A stretch of DNA of 64,000 bases from Didymodactylos carnosus (lineage: Eukaryota > Rotifera > Eurotatoria > Philodinida > Philodinidae). Shown piece by piece: positions 11,345-24,563 of this stretch. The DNA is taken from contig CAJNOQ010000016.1 of assembly GCA_905250885.1 (NCBI GenBank), positions 1 to 64,000 of the forward strand, given 5' to 3'. Position 1 is the first letter of the stretch, and each line of letters starts with the position of its first letter. Below the pieces are notes generated by a model. That model saw only the letters and a program-made list of their open reading frames with translations. It had not been told where the DNA came from and did no database searches. Both the position numbers and the translations under genes were made by a program.

Positions 11345-14300
11345 TTATTTATCTTTAGATATGAAAGATGAATCTTGATCAGAATGATTAAAATGATCGG
11401 GTTTTAATTTGTGCCACATCTCAGTCCATTGATTTGGTGATTTGACCATTGTTAACCAGTGTGCTAATTCATCACCCGAACCATTATGACCAAGTTCAAA
11501 TCCACCTAAAAGAAATGAATTACATTTTATAGACAAGTTAATTTGATGACTAACATTCGCAAGTATTAGTAGCAACAATGTCAGAATTATCCACTCAAAA
11601 GTCGTTTTCTTTTGTCCAGTCAATAAATCTTAATACGATCAGGTGACAAACATAATATTATCTGTTTGAACGTTATTTGCAAGTCTAAACTTACCTATAT
11701 AATCGTCTTTCTTGCCCACATCTTTGTCGTACACAGTAATTTGTAACGTTTTACTAATTAAATCTTTCAATTGTATTTGATGAAAAACAAATTCTTCATT
11801 AAATTCTGGATGTAGTGTTTTTTTAATACAAGATGTTTTAAAACGCCATTTATCGCCACTTTTAGAGTCAGCCGGCAGTGGATATAACGATAATTTAATA
11901 TATGGATCTGAACTTTTCCCAAAATCCATGGGAAGTAACTGACTACCACGAATACATTTAACATGAAAATCATTCGTCGATTTAGAATATAGTAAACCAA
12001 CTAATAATTTACCACGTTCAGTTTTGTCTTCATCACCAGGCAACTAAAACAATAAATAAAATAAGTCAACAAAAGATATTTAGTAATCGATTAAATAACC
12101 ATATATGTATCAGTAGGTTGAATGTAGAAACATATAATTTCTATATTTAGATGAATATAGGCAAAAAACAAGCACAAATAATACAATTAGAGAGTATAAG
12201 CAAAATGCAAGCAGATATTGGATAAACAAATAAGAGAAAAATAAATAAAAACAACAACAAGCCGTTTATACGAAAAACAAATCGCTCAGAAGGATATACT
12301 ATCAAACGCGTTTTGTTCAACTACGTTTAAAATGCTTATTGAGAAAGGAATACCCGATGGTAAGCATCAACTATAGAACCATTAAAATTATATAACAGGT
12401 ACTCCCATAAAATAGAATCTTTTGAACCTTTTAAAAACCCATAAATAAAATTTTATTCATTTTCAAAACCCGTTTTTACAAAAACAAGAACATATTTCTT
12501 CCCACCACCTTTTTAGAAAACACTTTATTTAGTTCTTTCGATGTCTGTTCGTTCAGTGCTGGAAAAGATAAAAATAAATGAGCTATTACTTATCATGTAA
12601 GAAAAACTTGACTACAATCATTTTAAATTTTCGATGAAATCTTTAGACCCGCACTAACATTCTAGGGCTCTTATAATCGGAAGATTGATAAGATTTCGAT
12701 TATGGTTAAATTCTGACACGATGAGACAGTTTCCGTGTTCTTAAATACAAAGTAACAGTCGTTAAGCTTGTTATCAATGAAAGCGTGTTCGGGCCTCGCT
12801 TAAACAAAATTTGTCGATTTACAGCTGAATGATAGCGAACATCATTCTTCGAGTTTCTCTCCTTCTTCGCTTATTTAACATCAATTAGATTAAAAACAAC
12901 ATAAACAACATCGTATAATATTTCACTTTTTCTTACGTGAACAAGCGATATGCGGCTTACTTCATTATCCTAAAGAAATAATAATGGTATGAGATGATTT
13001 AGTACTAAAACTATCTCAAATTGTGATTGAATATTTCTTTCTTTTTAAAAATATGCCTAAAAGAACATATACGATATCTTACGTCTGTTTTATTATGTAA
13101 ATAAATAGAAAATGATTCTTTTATATCTGATTTAATTGATGATAACTTCAAACGATATTCACCAATAAAATCAGCACCAATCGAATCTTCGTCAAGTACA
13201 GTTAATCTAAACAGTACAAATAACAATACATTAAACTTTTGTCAGACAGACTATTAAACAAGAAGATAGAAACTAATAGAGTTTGAAAAGTTTATCACTT
13301 CTGAGATGTGTATAAAACAGCAACCTAATACTGTAAAAAAACAGTTACTGTTCAAGAGCGACGATCGCATTGTATTTGTAAAATACTCTAACAAGCACCA
13401 ACACCCCAAAACGACACAAGCTACACGTTAGTTGATTTTCAATGTGTATTTAGATTTATATTTGATAAATTATAGAGTTAGAGAAGTGCTGATGTGTTTT
13501 TGGATGTTAGTAACTAGATTTTGATTGTTAGCAGCTGTCACTAAGTATCCATCAGAGTATTATTCGATGTCCATATAATCAACTCGCCGAATTCTATCTA
13601 TTGGCTGTATCAGATATTATTCGAACTGTTAGTGGATGTTAACGTATTTTACACATACCAACAATGTCAGATGTAGCAAAAAATAAAACGAATATATTTT
13701 ACTTGAGTGCTTTTGTTTTCATATCGTCAACAGTGACGCCATGATATACTAATGTTTCATCGAATTCTGGATTTAATGTACGACGTATGGTATTACTTCG
13801 CAATTTTGTTGCTTTAGCTACGCCAGGTACCAAATGAATTTTAACTTTAAATTAAATAAATGATGTGTTGACTATAATGAAAAGATGATTTATTATTCAA
13901 CTTACCATATGGATCACTGAGACCGTTTGAATCACAAGAACGTAAATGTTTTGCTCTAATTAAACGTATGGTTAAGATATTTAGACTGTCTTTGTATAAT
14001 AATTCAAATTCGAGTGAACCAAAACCTAGAGACGCTCAGATATGAATTGTTTGTAAGAAGTAATAGTCATTTTTGTTAACTTACCACAATCTTCACTACT
14101 AGGTGACGTGTTCATGATAGAAGATTTGCGAACGATATTATTATTATTATTAACATTTACTGATACAGACGCTGATTTTGTTTGTGATTTGGGTAGATAA
14201 TCGTCAATTGACAATTCTAATGAGAGATAAATTAGTTAATAGATGATTATTTTACGAAAAAAACAATAGTTTCACCTTTTATACTTGTATTACTCCTTTC

Positions 14301-15527
14301 TCCATCTAGTTTAAATGAATCCATACTATTTTCATTAGTTGTAGGCATTGAGGAGGAATTTTCTAACTGTTGATTTTGTTGAAATTGTTGTTGAAATGGA
14401 TTTGTAGTTATCGCAGGAAAAGCTAAAAGTATAAAATAGTTTATTCTAAACTTAAACAAGCGAAATATTACAAAAAAAAGTATATCTTACGTGATGATGG
14501 CGATTGTCGATGATTAAATTTGTCACCGGATGGACGATGTTGATGTTCATCAGAACTACTATCATCGTCCGACGAATTATGACCACCTAAAATACAAAAT
14601 AGCGAACAGAATTTCAGCTAGATGCGAATGTCTTATCAATCAATCACTTACTTTTCGTAAAATTTGTAACCACTGGCAAAGATTGTTTAACATTTGATGG
14701 AAGAACATACCGGGGCAATGAACGGAAAAACCAAGCGCCAGACTTTTTCCATAACTAAATTAAGAAACAACACCGTATTTATCCTAACACTCAAAATGTA
14801 TGGTAATCTCACTTCACGATTTTCACTACATATTTTACATAAGGAGACAATTTGTTGATTTACTGGATTCACAGTTTCAATGCTACATTTATTACAAACA
14901 CTCTAGAAAGAATGCAAAATACAAGTAATAAAATAGAGTAACAGAGGCATGAGGAAAGTTTTGGACGAACAGAAATAAGTGTAACAATCTTTCTGCCGGG
15001 TTTTTCCAAATTTATTTCGAGAAATATGATCATACCTTATAACAGTCTGTACACGCCACCGATGAAGCTCCTAACATTCCAAAACTATCTGCGCATAGAA
15101 CACATTGTGTCGATCCATTTCCTGCTGCATGTTTTTTCATATTATCTAATCGATCAATTAATTTTCTAAATAAATAGAATAATACAGTACAAAACTATTT
15201 TATCGATTATTTAAACTAATAAAGAATAAAGCCAATTACCCAACACGTTCTTGTTCAATCATATCTATTCTTTGTGCTCGTTCAATTACTTTCTTGATTC
15301 GTTCTAACTCTTCATCTTTAAATGTTTGTTGATTATTTAGTCTAAGTGCCGTGGGTATAGTACGATTTGTGTTTGTACGAGATGTATGAAAAGACCAACC
15401 AGAATTGAGCCTACAAACAAATATTTACAAAACACTGTAAAAATGAAGATCTAATCAAAACATACTTTGCACGTAACTGGAGCTGACGGTCATTCGGACA
15501 AACATATCCATTACCCACCTCTTTCAT
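11345..15527 (-). CDS. RPH3A: Rabphilin-3A-like Rab effector (RabBD zinc finger plus C2A and C2B)
   Basis: Thirteen minus-strand exons: 15466-15527, 15240-15410, 15036-15165, 14813-14902, 14652-14754, 14491-14586, 14276-14422, 14085-14216, 13906-14025, 13703-13844, 13083-13206, 11695-12043 and 11345-11505. Phases agree throughout and give 608 residues. The N-terminus has the invertebrate rabphilin signature (GYVCPNDRQLQLRAK, then GWSFHT), the Rab-binding helix (EQERVGKLIDRLDNMKK), an eight-Cys FYVE-like finger (CVLC, CTDC, CNKC, CKIC) and the SGAWFF motif. A Gln/Ser-rich linker follows, then C2A (loop residues in DSNGLSDPY and DEDSIGADF) and C2B (DFGKSSDPY, YDKDVGKKDD), so both C2 domains keep calcium-binding aspartates. 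The family binds Rab3/Rab27 on secretory vesicles and SNAP-25 during exocytosis. The ATG directly follows a T-run plus AG, so another 5' exon or a spliced leader is likely. Confidence 0.93.
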
Positions 15528-18500
15528 CTAAAAAAAAATATATGTCTTTTCTATAAACAATTATCGGTGAAAAATTGTTTAAGTAGTCAATAAAAGCAGT
15601 GCTATACCGAGATAAAAAACCTGAAGCGAAGTTTTTCCGAGGATAAGTCAAAATTAAAAATATTCTATATTATTTGAAGCAAACGTTTTTGTTTGAGTTA
15701 TATGAAGGATCGCTCTTTCTCATACTATCCTCTGCTCAGATATTGTATAAGTCCACAAACATACTTTCGGAGAAAGAGTTGGCACTCTTGTGAGAACATG
15801 TTCCCTTCTTCTACAGTCAGGAACTATCTCAGCTGTTCACTTTTGAATAAAAAAAGATTATCTATGATGATTTTCCACTCTCTTCAATCGGTTAATATCG
15901 AGAAGATATCGCTTAGTGGTACAATCACAAATTTCTGAAATAATAGAACGAAGTACGTCTGAACTAGGAGTTGGGATGCACACGTATGAAACTACTTTGA
16001 ATGAAACCAACAGGAGCGGCTGTCAAAAGTCTGACGGGAGGAGAGATTAACAATTTTGTTAGAGTGTTAATACGAAAATAATCGCACCTTTTTTATACCT
16101 TTCAGTGATGAAAAAAACAAATTTTTTTTAAAGGCTCTCAAGTCTCTTCTACTTGCTATTAAGAGATATCGCTTCCGAATACATGCTGACGTTCATTAGT
16201 CTTTGATACAAACATTCTGTAGTTAGACAATAATGTTAAACAAAGGTTTTACTTATGTCAACGCAAATAGCTAGTGATATGATATACATCCAATAACTGG
16301 GATGTTTTCCGCCAGCCGGTAGGAGTTACTTTGTACGTCTTTTCATGTAGAAAGTGGCTCCTGATGGCTATCTTTGACGGCTAGCAGAAAACAACCTAAC
16401 ATAATAACTGACAAGCGCCGGGATGATTCAAATTCGCTCTTCACCGATTCCTATTCAATTACTCCAATCAAATTGAACGGAGGTAGATGGTGCCATTCTC
16501 ATTCAGAATATATTATCTGCATGAGGAGAGAGCGGGCTGGAACGGACGTTGCCCCTTCGCTAAACGTTTTCCCCCTCTCCTCAATAAAGAAAACACTACT
16601 GAGCTAATATTTTACATGTAATTGATTCTGTAGACAAGTTCGTTGGATAAGTAATATTTTGATAAAATACTTATGAAAGGCAAGTCTTCTCGATTGTGTA
16701 TCGTAAAATGTGTGCTTACTACTCAAGAAGAAATGCAACATCAAAGACAGTGGGGTTCAGATTTTCCGTTTTTCTATCTCTTTGAGAAAATTTGGACTAA
16801 GGTTCTCCCTCACAACTGCATGCACCTGTAAAGTTGGCGGAGTTGAAACCAATTTTATTTGCCTTCTTTCCGAAACTTAATCTCTACCATTTGCCCTTGC
16901 AAATGTCCGTCATTTACGTACCTGCCAGTATCTATCGAATAACCCAATCCAAAACTGTTCATTATTTGCCCTTATGTTTAGGCATCATTAGACATCAATT
17001 TTTTTTTGCATGTCTCAAATTAAAAACATATTATTAAAAAAAAACTGAAAATCTTTTTTGTATATCTAAAAGTTCAACACAATGTTATTTCTTATTTTAT
17101 GATGCTATGTAATGCACAAGTTATGATATTTTTCGTTTATTCACTTGAGATTACACTATGATGATGATCAATTTTTATCCTCTTCTTCCACAAACCCGAA
17201 TGTTGTTTCGAAAATTTGTTGTTTTTCTACTCTCCTGTTAAATGCTCATGTTGTTGCGTGACTTCTAAATTAGAATATTAATCAAACAGAAAAAAAAATA
17301 GAAAAAAACTCCAGAATTTTTTTTTTTTTCTTAGCTAATTGTCTATACGACATGTTTGGTTAAGCGTATAAAATTATTTGACAAGTTTATTAGACACACA
17401 CACACATAGAGAGATTATAGCACACATCAATACTGAAGAGAAAATACAAGCAGCTGTTAATATTGAATTTTTTTAAAAACGAAAATTTTCTGTTAACACA
17501 CGATTAATATTAAAAATGTCAATTTACATTTAACTTGTTTAAGTTTTTATTATTAACCACATACTCTTTGTCTTAAATAGCCTCAAGGTTCATAGACTGC
17601 TACCCGAGTATATTTACCTTTGTTCGTGAATATAAGAGGTATTTTATAGAGGAAGGAAATTTCAGGACAAGCATAAAATATTAATAGATTTACTTTTTAC
17701 AAATTAAAAATTAATTTTAAGTAAAAAATACTTACTCGTTATGATTCTCTATTTCTCTGTTAAGACGAATACATCTGCTTTTCGTATGTCTATTTAATTA
17801 TTGTAATGGTTTCGTTTTTTTTTTTGTTTTTTTTTTGTTGTTGTCTTTCTAATCCTCGGGCAACCATATGCTAATAGAAAAGTCAGAGATGCAGTTTCAT
17901 ATCATCCTGCGGCGGTCAAAGATAAGTATTTATAAATACAAACAACAATTTGAAAAATATATTTTTTGCTCGCTTTTGTCTGTATGTTTTATGTGTTATA
18001 CAGTGAAAAACAGAACAATAGAAAAATATTCTCGATGATATTCGAAAAAAAAAATAATAATAATAATTGGCTCATTGAATTTGTTCTTTAGTTGAGCGGT
18101 ATGTTGGAATGAAACAAAAAAAAAAAAGGAAAGACAGAAAACGAGAGGAAGAAACGATGAAGAGAAGAATATTGTTGAATTCTGTCAATTTATTCAACTA
18201 AAAACCTAATAAAAAGCGACAAAGTATAATGTATGATATATGTTTAACCGATACGTATGTTTGTGGCAAAAAAAAAAAAATTCTATTATAGAACCAATTC
18301 ATTTTCTTTAACCGACAGAAAAAAATAACGACTACTATACTAACCTTTGTCTATGTGAAAAAAGTTCTTGAAAAAAAACAAACGAGTTGAGATAATTTCA
18401 GTGAACGAGGAGACAAAATAAAGGAGTGTTGATGATATGTTAAACAGAAAAGCAAAATAAGAAAGAAAAGAACAAACAACGACCACGAAATACCGTGAGA

Positions 18501-20509
18501 AGAGCGTGTAGAATTTAAAAGAAAGACGACAATGACTACCACTTGAGAATATGAAAAGCAGAAAAATTATTTTTGAATAATAGAAGATGGAGAGACACAG
18601 CGGATCAAATATGTTCAAGAACGACTGTAGAGAGCTATATTTATTATATATGAGTGCGTGCAAAAAAATGACTATAGACAATTAGAGCGATCGTGTATAT
18701 CAATTACGATAAAAATATAGGTGACAATTGTTAAATTTTACAATTAGAATCTATTTCTAAGGTGATTACATGACGGGAGATGGTCTAAAATAGAAATAAA
18801 TGTAAAAGAGTTTTTCTTTTTAGAACATGCCTTCAACTGTGTTATAACATTAATAAATCCACAGAGGAAAAAAATTCCCATTTTTTCGAGAAATTAATAA
18901 GTATATCAAAATTTGTTGACAAAGATACTTTACTATTAAGCCTTTAAATCGAAAAAACGAAGATTTCTAGGAGTCAGTATTTATCGTTGCATATTTATAT
19001 CAAAACTGTGAACTAGACATATCATTCACACATTATTAGATATGTGCAGTCCACGCTTCGATACATTTACTTTCTGTCAGTCTATAGTACAGGCATGTTT
19101 TAAAAACTGTCTGAGTTCATTCCAATTAAAAAAAAGGAATATAAGAGATCAAAAATAGAACGATAAAAAATCTAAAAATATTTACTATAGTCCGTTCTTC
19201 ATAATTAATTATATATGTTCCATATTCAGAATTACGAAGTATATCGACATAGTCATCATCATCGTTTTTTACCTATTTACAACGCGACACGGTCTTTTAT
19301 TTCCTTTGATAAGAAGCATTTGAATGAAACGAATTCAAATAATGAAACCTTTTTTATATATAAACATCATCTATATATTATTATGGGCACTAAGATTAAA
19401 TTCTTTTTTTATCAATATCGAAATTATCCTTTCTTAAACATAAAAATTAGTGTGCAATTGTTGAAAAAACATTTTTCTTCCCACCATCTTTGTCAATGTT
19501 CTTTAGAAACTTTCTTTTTACATGTATAGCAAACGTTCGTCTTTGTTTATTCGGCCCATTGTTTTGTTGTATAGATTAATTTTTACATCCAACAAAAAAA
19601 GCACTAAATCCAATGACGTACTAGAAAATTTCAATTTGTTTTGAGAATATCTCATATCTGTTACTTACAGTGGGTGTATACCAATAGAAGCTAAGTGATA
19701 TAATTCATTGACGATATTTTTGTTTATTCATCTGTAAAAGCTAAACCTTTTATAGAAATATAATTAATGTGGGATGTTAACGGATTGCAGTATTTTAATA
19801 ATAGTGCTCATTAAATGAGTCGAGTCGGGTTTGGATCTCCCATAAGTGTTACTTGTTATTCAAATATGACTAATTCGTTATATATACGACGTAGATGTTC
19901 CAAGACATTTTCATTCGTTGCATTAACCTGTGAAATGCTGAGAAACCCATTCATGATAACTATTATTAGTTTCATTTGATAAATTATTAAAAAATATATT
20001 ACATTTCTTAAGTTTCATTGATTTATTTATATCTCATGTTTGTTGTATACGGATTATATACTTTTAAATGTCGAATTAAGTTATACTTGGTTTTAGGTTC
20101 AATTAATTTTTAGAGAAATTAACCTACAAATACATATCATATATTCTATAAATAAGTCATGACATATAAACGACGTTCAGTGTACAGACCATGATTATTT
20201 TTGCCATCTATTTCCTTTTTAATTAACTGAATTTCGAGTGATAATTTACCTTTTAACTAAATGAATTGAATTGTCGTGTGCGAAGATCACGACGATTATG
20301 TACATGTCAGACTGAGTATCCATCATTTAATACCTTGATTTATTCCTCAATTCTATTGTATACTTGCAATTGATATGTCAAATCCTCTTTCAACTATTAA
20401 CATACTCGATAAATAAAACTTTCTTGAAAATTCATTGTACTCAGCAGTACAATGAGAATATACAAAAGCGCGGCTTCTAGCATGCAAAATAAGCCTTACT
20501 ATTCCTGAT
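15528..20509. other. Long intergenic region, low complexity
   Basis: About 5 kb without a supported gene. From about 17000 to 18700 the sequence is dominated by A- and T-runs, with a short CA repeat at about 17395. Open frames such as 18340-18681 (-) are T-rich artefacts. The frames 15693-15938 and 16374-16607 (+) carry no domain. Confidence 0.5.
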
Positions 20510-21169
20510 ATGTTGCCAACGAACGAAAATACTACGGAAAAGAATCAAACTTTGGGTAAGTGTTCTTCGCTTCTTTTTTTTTCTCTAAAACATAGTGATA
20601 TTATTTTGATTTTAGTTCGATCTCGCGAATACTATGAACATCTACTAATCTTATCTCAAGTAAAATATTCCATTTCAACATCGACAATTACGTATCCGAC
20701 TGGAGTATTAATCATTAGTATTCTGTTTATTGTATTTGCTCTGATTTATTTGAAACGGCATGGTGAAAAGGCACAACGCGAATTAGGTGAAGAAAAAAGG
20801 GATCATATTGGAATTTTGAAAAGGTTAGCAGAAGATTTTAAACAACAAGAAAACAAACGTTGTCGATCGAATAATGAGAAGTTCGATGAAAATCAACCAT
20901 ATCTATGTCACTTTCATTCACATCGGCAACAATCAGTAACAAACGTGAAAGATAAGCAGGGGTTACCAACGTCGATTAATCAACAACCTAATTTAAATAT
21001 AAATTCGAGTACTGGGCCAAATACACAAAATCTTTTTCAAACAACTATAGGTGACATTCGTAAACGTCTTGGTTTGATGGAACAGCATTCTTCAACAAAA
21101 TCGATTCAAGAAGAAGAGGCCACGGAATATAGCATTGTCACCGATTCAGTCACAACAACGAAATCGTAA
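20510..21169 (+). CDS. Small single-pass membrane protein, unknown function
   Basis: The likely structure is exon 20510-20555, a 60-base GT-AG intron (GTAAGT to TTTTAG) and exon 20616-21169, giving 199 residues. The intron is a multiple of three and stays open, so the frame also reads through as 219 residues. The spliced protein has a short N-terminus with N-glycosylation sequons (NTT, NQT), no signal peptide, and one strong membrane segment at about residues 43-61 (GVLIISILFIVFALIYL). A basic stop-transfer (KRHG), a charged helical stretch rich in Glu/Lys, and a Ser/Thr/Gln-rich tail ending VTTTKS follow. An N-out, C-in topology fits the charge distribution. No family is recognised, and an upstream exon cannot be excluded. 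The two tRNA genes lie just downstream on the other strand. Confidence 0.65.
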   Translation: MLPTNENTTEKNQTLGKCSSLLFFSLKHSDIILILVRSREYYEHLLILSQVKYSISTSTITYPTGVLIISILFIVFALIYLKRHGEKAQRELGEEKRDHIGILKRLAEDFKQQENKRCRSNNEKFDENQPYLCHFHSHRQQSVTNVKDKQGLPTSINQQPNLNINSSTGPNTQNLFQTTIGDIRKRLGLMEQHSSTKSIQEEEATEYSIVTDSVTTTKS

Positions 21170-21263
21170 CAATAAATAGTTGAAGTAGGAAGGAATGAAA
21201 AACTTTACGGCTGAATGAACAAGAAATATTATATTAGTCAAAAACTATAAAAAAAAATGAAGT

Positions 21264-21335
21264 GGGCCTGACCGGGGATCGAACCCGGGGCCTCTCGCAC
21301 CCAAAGCGAGAATCATACCACTAGACCATCAGGCC
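21264..21335 (-). tRNA. tRNA-Pro (anticodon TGG)
   Basis: A 72-base gene without intron. The acceptor stem GGCCTGA pairs with TCAGGCC, the anticodon stem is CTCGC/GCGAG with loop TTTGGGT (anticodon TGG, reading CCA), and the T arm is CCGGGTTCGATCCCCGG. A run of T follows on the minus strand within about 12 bases (A-run at 21249-21257 on the plus strand) and would act as the RNA polymerase III terminator. Confidence 0.97.
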
Positions 21336-21942
21336 ACGTTAACAGATTCGAACAAAATACAAGTTGTACGAACCATCTGTAATAAAATAGCCATATCTCC
21401 TGGATGTCACAACGCAATACGTGTATCATTTTCTGAAGATTATTATGGTTATTAAACTGGTAAGTTAAATAATTGAAGAGAGTACATCCTTATTAGTTTT
21501 TGACAGGTTATACTAACTAAAACTTCCAAAGCGTCAATTACTTTCGTTAAAATTCTGCTCATCCTCACAAAATCACCTAAAACCCTGGAATATATTTCTT
21601 CAGTTAACAAAACATGAAAGCAGAAGTAATCATTTTACTTCCTTCTTCTATATACATTGAGAGCTCATTCTGGAACAATAAAAAGACTGATTCACTATGT
21701 TATAATCCATAAAAGTTTCTGAATGTATTTTGCCATTTCAACAAAGATTCTTCACATGTCTACAGATGAGACAGCCACTCAAGATTACTTTATCCATTTA
21801 GTTTGCTTTGTATCGAAGTATTTATTTTAGCCTCAAAGTTGAAGTCAAGGTTGTTGAAATAGAGATATGATGATACACGGTCGACTAGTACAGCAACACT
21901 AAATAATCAAAGAAAACTGAAGAGAAAACAAAAAAATTTAGT

Positions 21943-22014
21943 GGGCCTGACCGGGGATCGAACCCGGGGCCTCTCGCACCCAAAGCGAGAATCATACCAC
22001 TAGACCATCAGGCC
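21943..22014 (-). tRNA. tRNA-Pro (anticodon TGG), second copy
   Basis: The 72 bases are identical to the copy 607 bases upstream (21264-21335), in the same orientation, and also have a T-run just after the 3' end. The flanks differ outside a few bases, so the pair arose by a gene-sized duplication or is kept identical by gene conversion. Confidence 0.97.
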
Positions 22015-22723
22015 ACATTTAATGCTGTGAGCTTAGAGCAATACATTGTGAGTTTTCAGAGACTCAAATGAAACTTTCGAATCAAATCTGTAGTTTCTGC
22101 GATACTTGTCATGATTTTACATGTGTTCGTTTAAGTTTCTGCACGGTAAGGATAAGAATGTACCAATTCTAGAACTGGGATGCGTTTCTAAAAAATACTA
22201 AAGTCAGACAGAGGTCATGTAGTAAAAACCATTCGTATTGCCGACAACTTAAATTGTTTTCCAGCAATTTTCTGAACAAAATCCCTGAAGAATTATATTC
22301 AGTTTAATTATGGTGGGCTGATTGCATTACAGACTTCACGCAAAGAAGTTACAAAATTTAAACAATTTTCTACTTAAAAGATTAAGTGAAAACTTACGTG
22401 AGATCGAGAGGTGATTTAAGTTAATTAATGTTTGAGAAAAACACTTGGCTAAAAAAATTTGGCTTAAGACGGATTTTTTACTTAAGTTTTTTTAAGAAAC
22501 TGATCCCTGATTTTTCGATGCACCTGCAGAAAGAATTCTATCTCTCAAACTATTTGCTATCACTTGTTCTCCATGGTGTCAGATTACAACTAAGGTTTTT
22601 ATCTATAAAATAAGCATTTAAGTTTCCGATTGTCTTAAGTTTAAAATTAAAAACTTTCTAAAAAAAATGGAATTGGAAATAGAATTGTTCAATAGTATTC
22701 ATGTGATATTTTTGCCTTATTAA
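22015..22723. other. Intergenic spacer
   Basis: No supported gene. The frame 22428-22613 (+) is short and featureless. The TTAA at 22720-22723 is the left target copy of the piggyBac-type element. Confidence 0.45.
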
Positions 22724-22931
22724 CCCTTACGGTCGGCTGTATAAGCCATTTAGTAACAATTTCCCCTTCTGTGCATATTCCTTTTCTGTCGGCTGCCAAA
22801 AATTAACTAATAAAAATATTCCTCCCTTTATATTTATTGTTTTGAGCGGCAAAGTGTATTCTTTTAGAACGAAATTCCTTCGACACTCAATAGATCGATG
22901 TTACCGGTAGTCAACACCCGGCCGTAAAGGG
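22724..22931. mobile_element. piggyBac-type MITE
   Basis: A 208-base element bounded on both sides by TTAA (22720-22723 and 22932-22935). The ends are CCCTTACGGTCGGC and GCCGTAAAGGG, that is the CCC...GGG termini with TTAA duplication typical of piggyBac transposons. There is no coding capacity. An internal TGTCGGCTGCC may be a sub-terminal copy of the end motif. Confidence 0.85.
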
Positions 22932-24563
22932 TTAAATGAGAATACAAACTCCATTGTATCTTATTTTGCACACAAAAATCTGCAGGACAATCCAAAACCA
23001 TGTAGAGCTTTGGAGCTAGATTTTGATTTTTAATAATTTTCAAAAAAGAATGAATGCGGGCCTACATAAGGAACGTTTGAGACAATTAGCTGTTATAATG
23101 TGATAAATGTAATACAGATCCAGAAAACAGACTAGAGATTTTATAGTTTTTCCGAAAAAATGTTTTGGAGATATTACGTTAATTTCAGTGACAGTTGGTA
23201 CTGATCAGTTGGCGTGATCAGTACAATAATATCAGTTGTATGCTCACATTTGAACGATTTACTCTACAATAACTAATTTTTCAGAATTTTATAAAAAATA
23301 CTTTATTTGTTAAAAAATATGGACTGCTCTTCTAGATATATGATCAATGATGTAAATCTAAATGCAATAAAGGATTCGTGTAAGTATTCGATAAGTAAGT
23401 CGACTAGTCGATTTTATGTTTCTAACTCTCATTAGAAGACAAAATCGAGTAGTCGAAGTGCCGTTTGCCAACGCATAGACTGGTTGGAATACCCGTCGAC
23501 CAAGATTTTGCATTTGCTTAAGAGCCCCAGCAATGTTCCTGGATAGCATAGCTTTCCATAAAGTCCACTCTATTGGAAGCCAAAATAAAAACTTTAAAAT
23601 TACAAATTCAGTCCGAGTTTTGTGTTTCAGATCACTTTTATTGATGTAAGATGAACTAAATTTCGAGCAATATTAATAATGACAGTCTATGAATAGAACT
23701 TTAGCGCACAGCGCTTTATCTTCTTCTTTTTAATGTCGCATATAGAAATCTGTATGTGGGACATAGTGCGCATCTTGTCGTATGTTAGATAAAGAAGATG
23801 CGTTATATGCTAAAGCTCTAATATTTGATAAACCTAATTAAAAAAATACCATTCTGCTTTGTTTAAAATCTATACTTTGACGAGTGAAGGCCCTTTCTCC
23901 ATAGTGGAAAACCACTATATTGATATTGTGTTATAGATATGTTTTTGTTCCATTTTTATAAACATAATTTATGTTTCTGTAGATCAATACATGCATATTG
24001 CTATCGATTCATTTTTTAACCATGAAACTTTCAGATAAAAGTCATAAATCGTATGACGGTGCGTACAAATCATTTGTGAGAACAAACAAAAATAAAAAAT
24101 CAATAAAATACAATTAAAAAACGCTGTAAATCTAAAATATTTGTGGTCATAATTAATAACAATTGCAACAACAGGAGTATTTATGATAATTAGTAATAAT
24201 TACAATTGCCATAAGTAACTAAGTTAATCTTTTCGTTCAAGCTTCTCCGCGTGGACTAATCATAAACAATGTTCGAGTCCGTATTCGTACAAAATTGATT
24301 TTACGTTTTTTATAGCTGAAATTTTAGAATACTATAGTACATTCATTTTGCTGGTATTTTGAAAGAATAAAACTACAATCAGTAAACAATTTTATTGCGA
24401 ACAAAATGGAATATAAAGTTATCCAAAACACAAATTGAACGCTGTGTCAAACACAACGACAAGATCACAGAGAGTATTGCAAAAAAGCAAGAGGAAATAC
24501 TCAAAAGAAATGATTAGTATCCAAATAGCCTACAAATAAATATTAAAGATAATTAAAACTGAT
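22932..24563. other. Spacer with two small hairpins
   Basis: At 23401-23456 CGACTAGTCGATTTT is matched by AAAATCGAGTAGTCG. At about 23694-23823 a weaker inverted repeat (ACTTTAGCGC... against ...GCTAAAGCT) may be an old MITE. No gene is supported; the frame 23358-23549 (-) overlaps the hairpin. Confidence 0.5.

Noticed and set aside
18340-18681. 113-codon minus-strand frame rich in Phe/Ser/Leu
   Set aside because: Product of A-rich/T-rich low-complexity sequence; no domain and no splice context.
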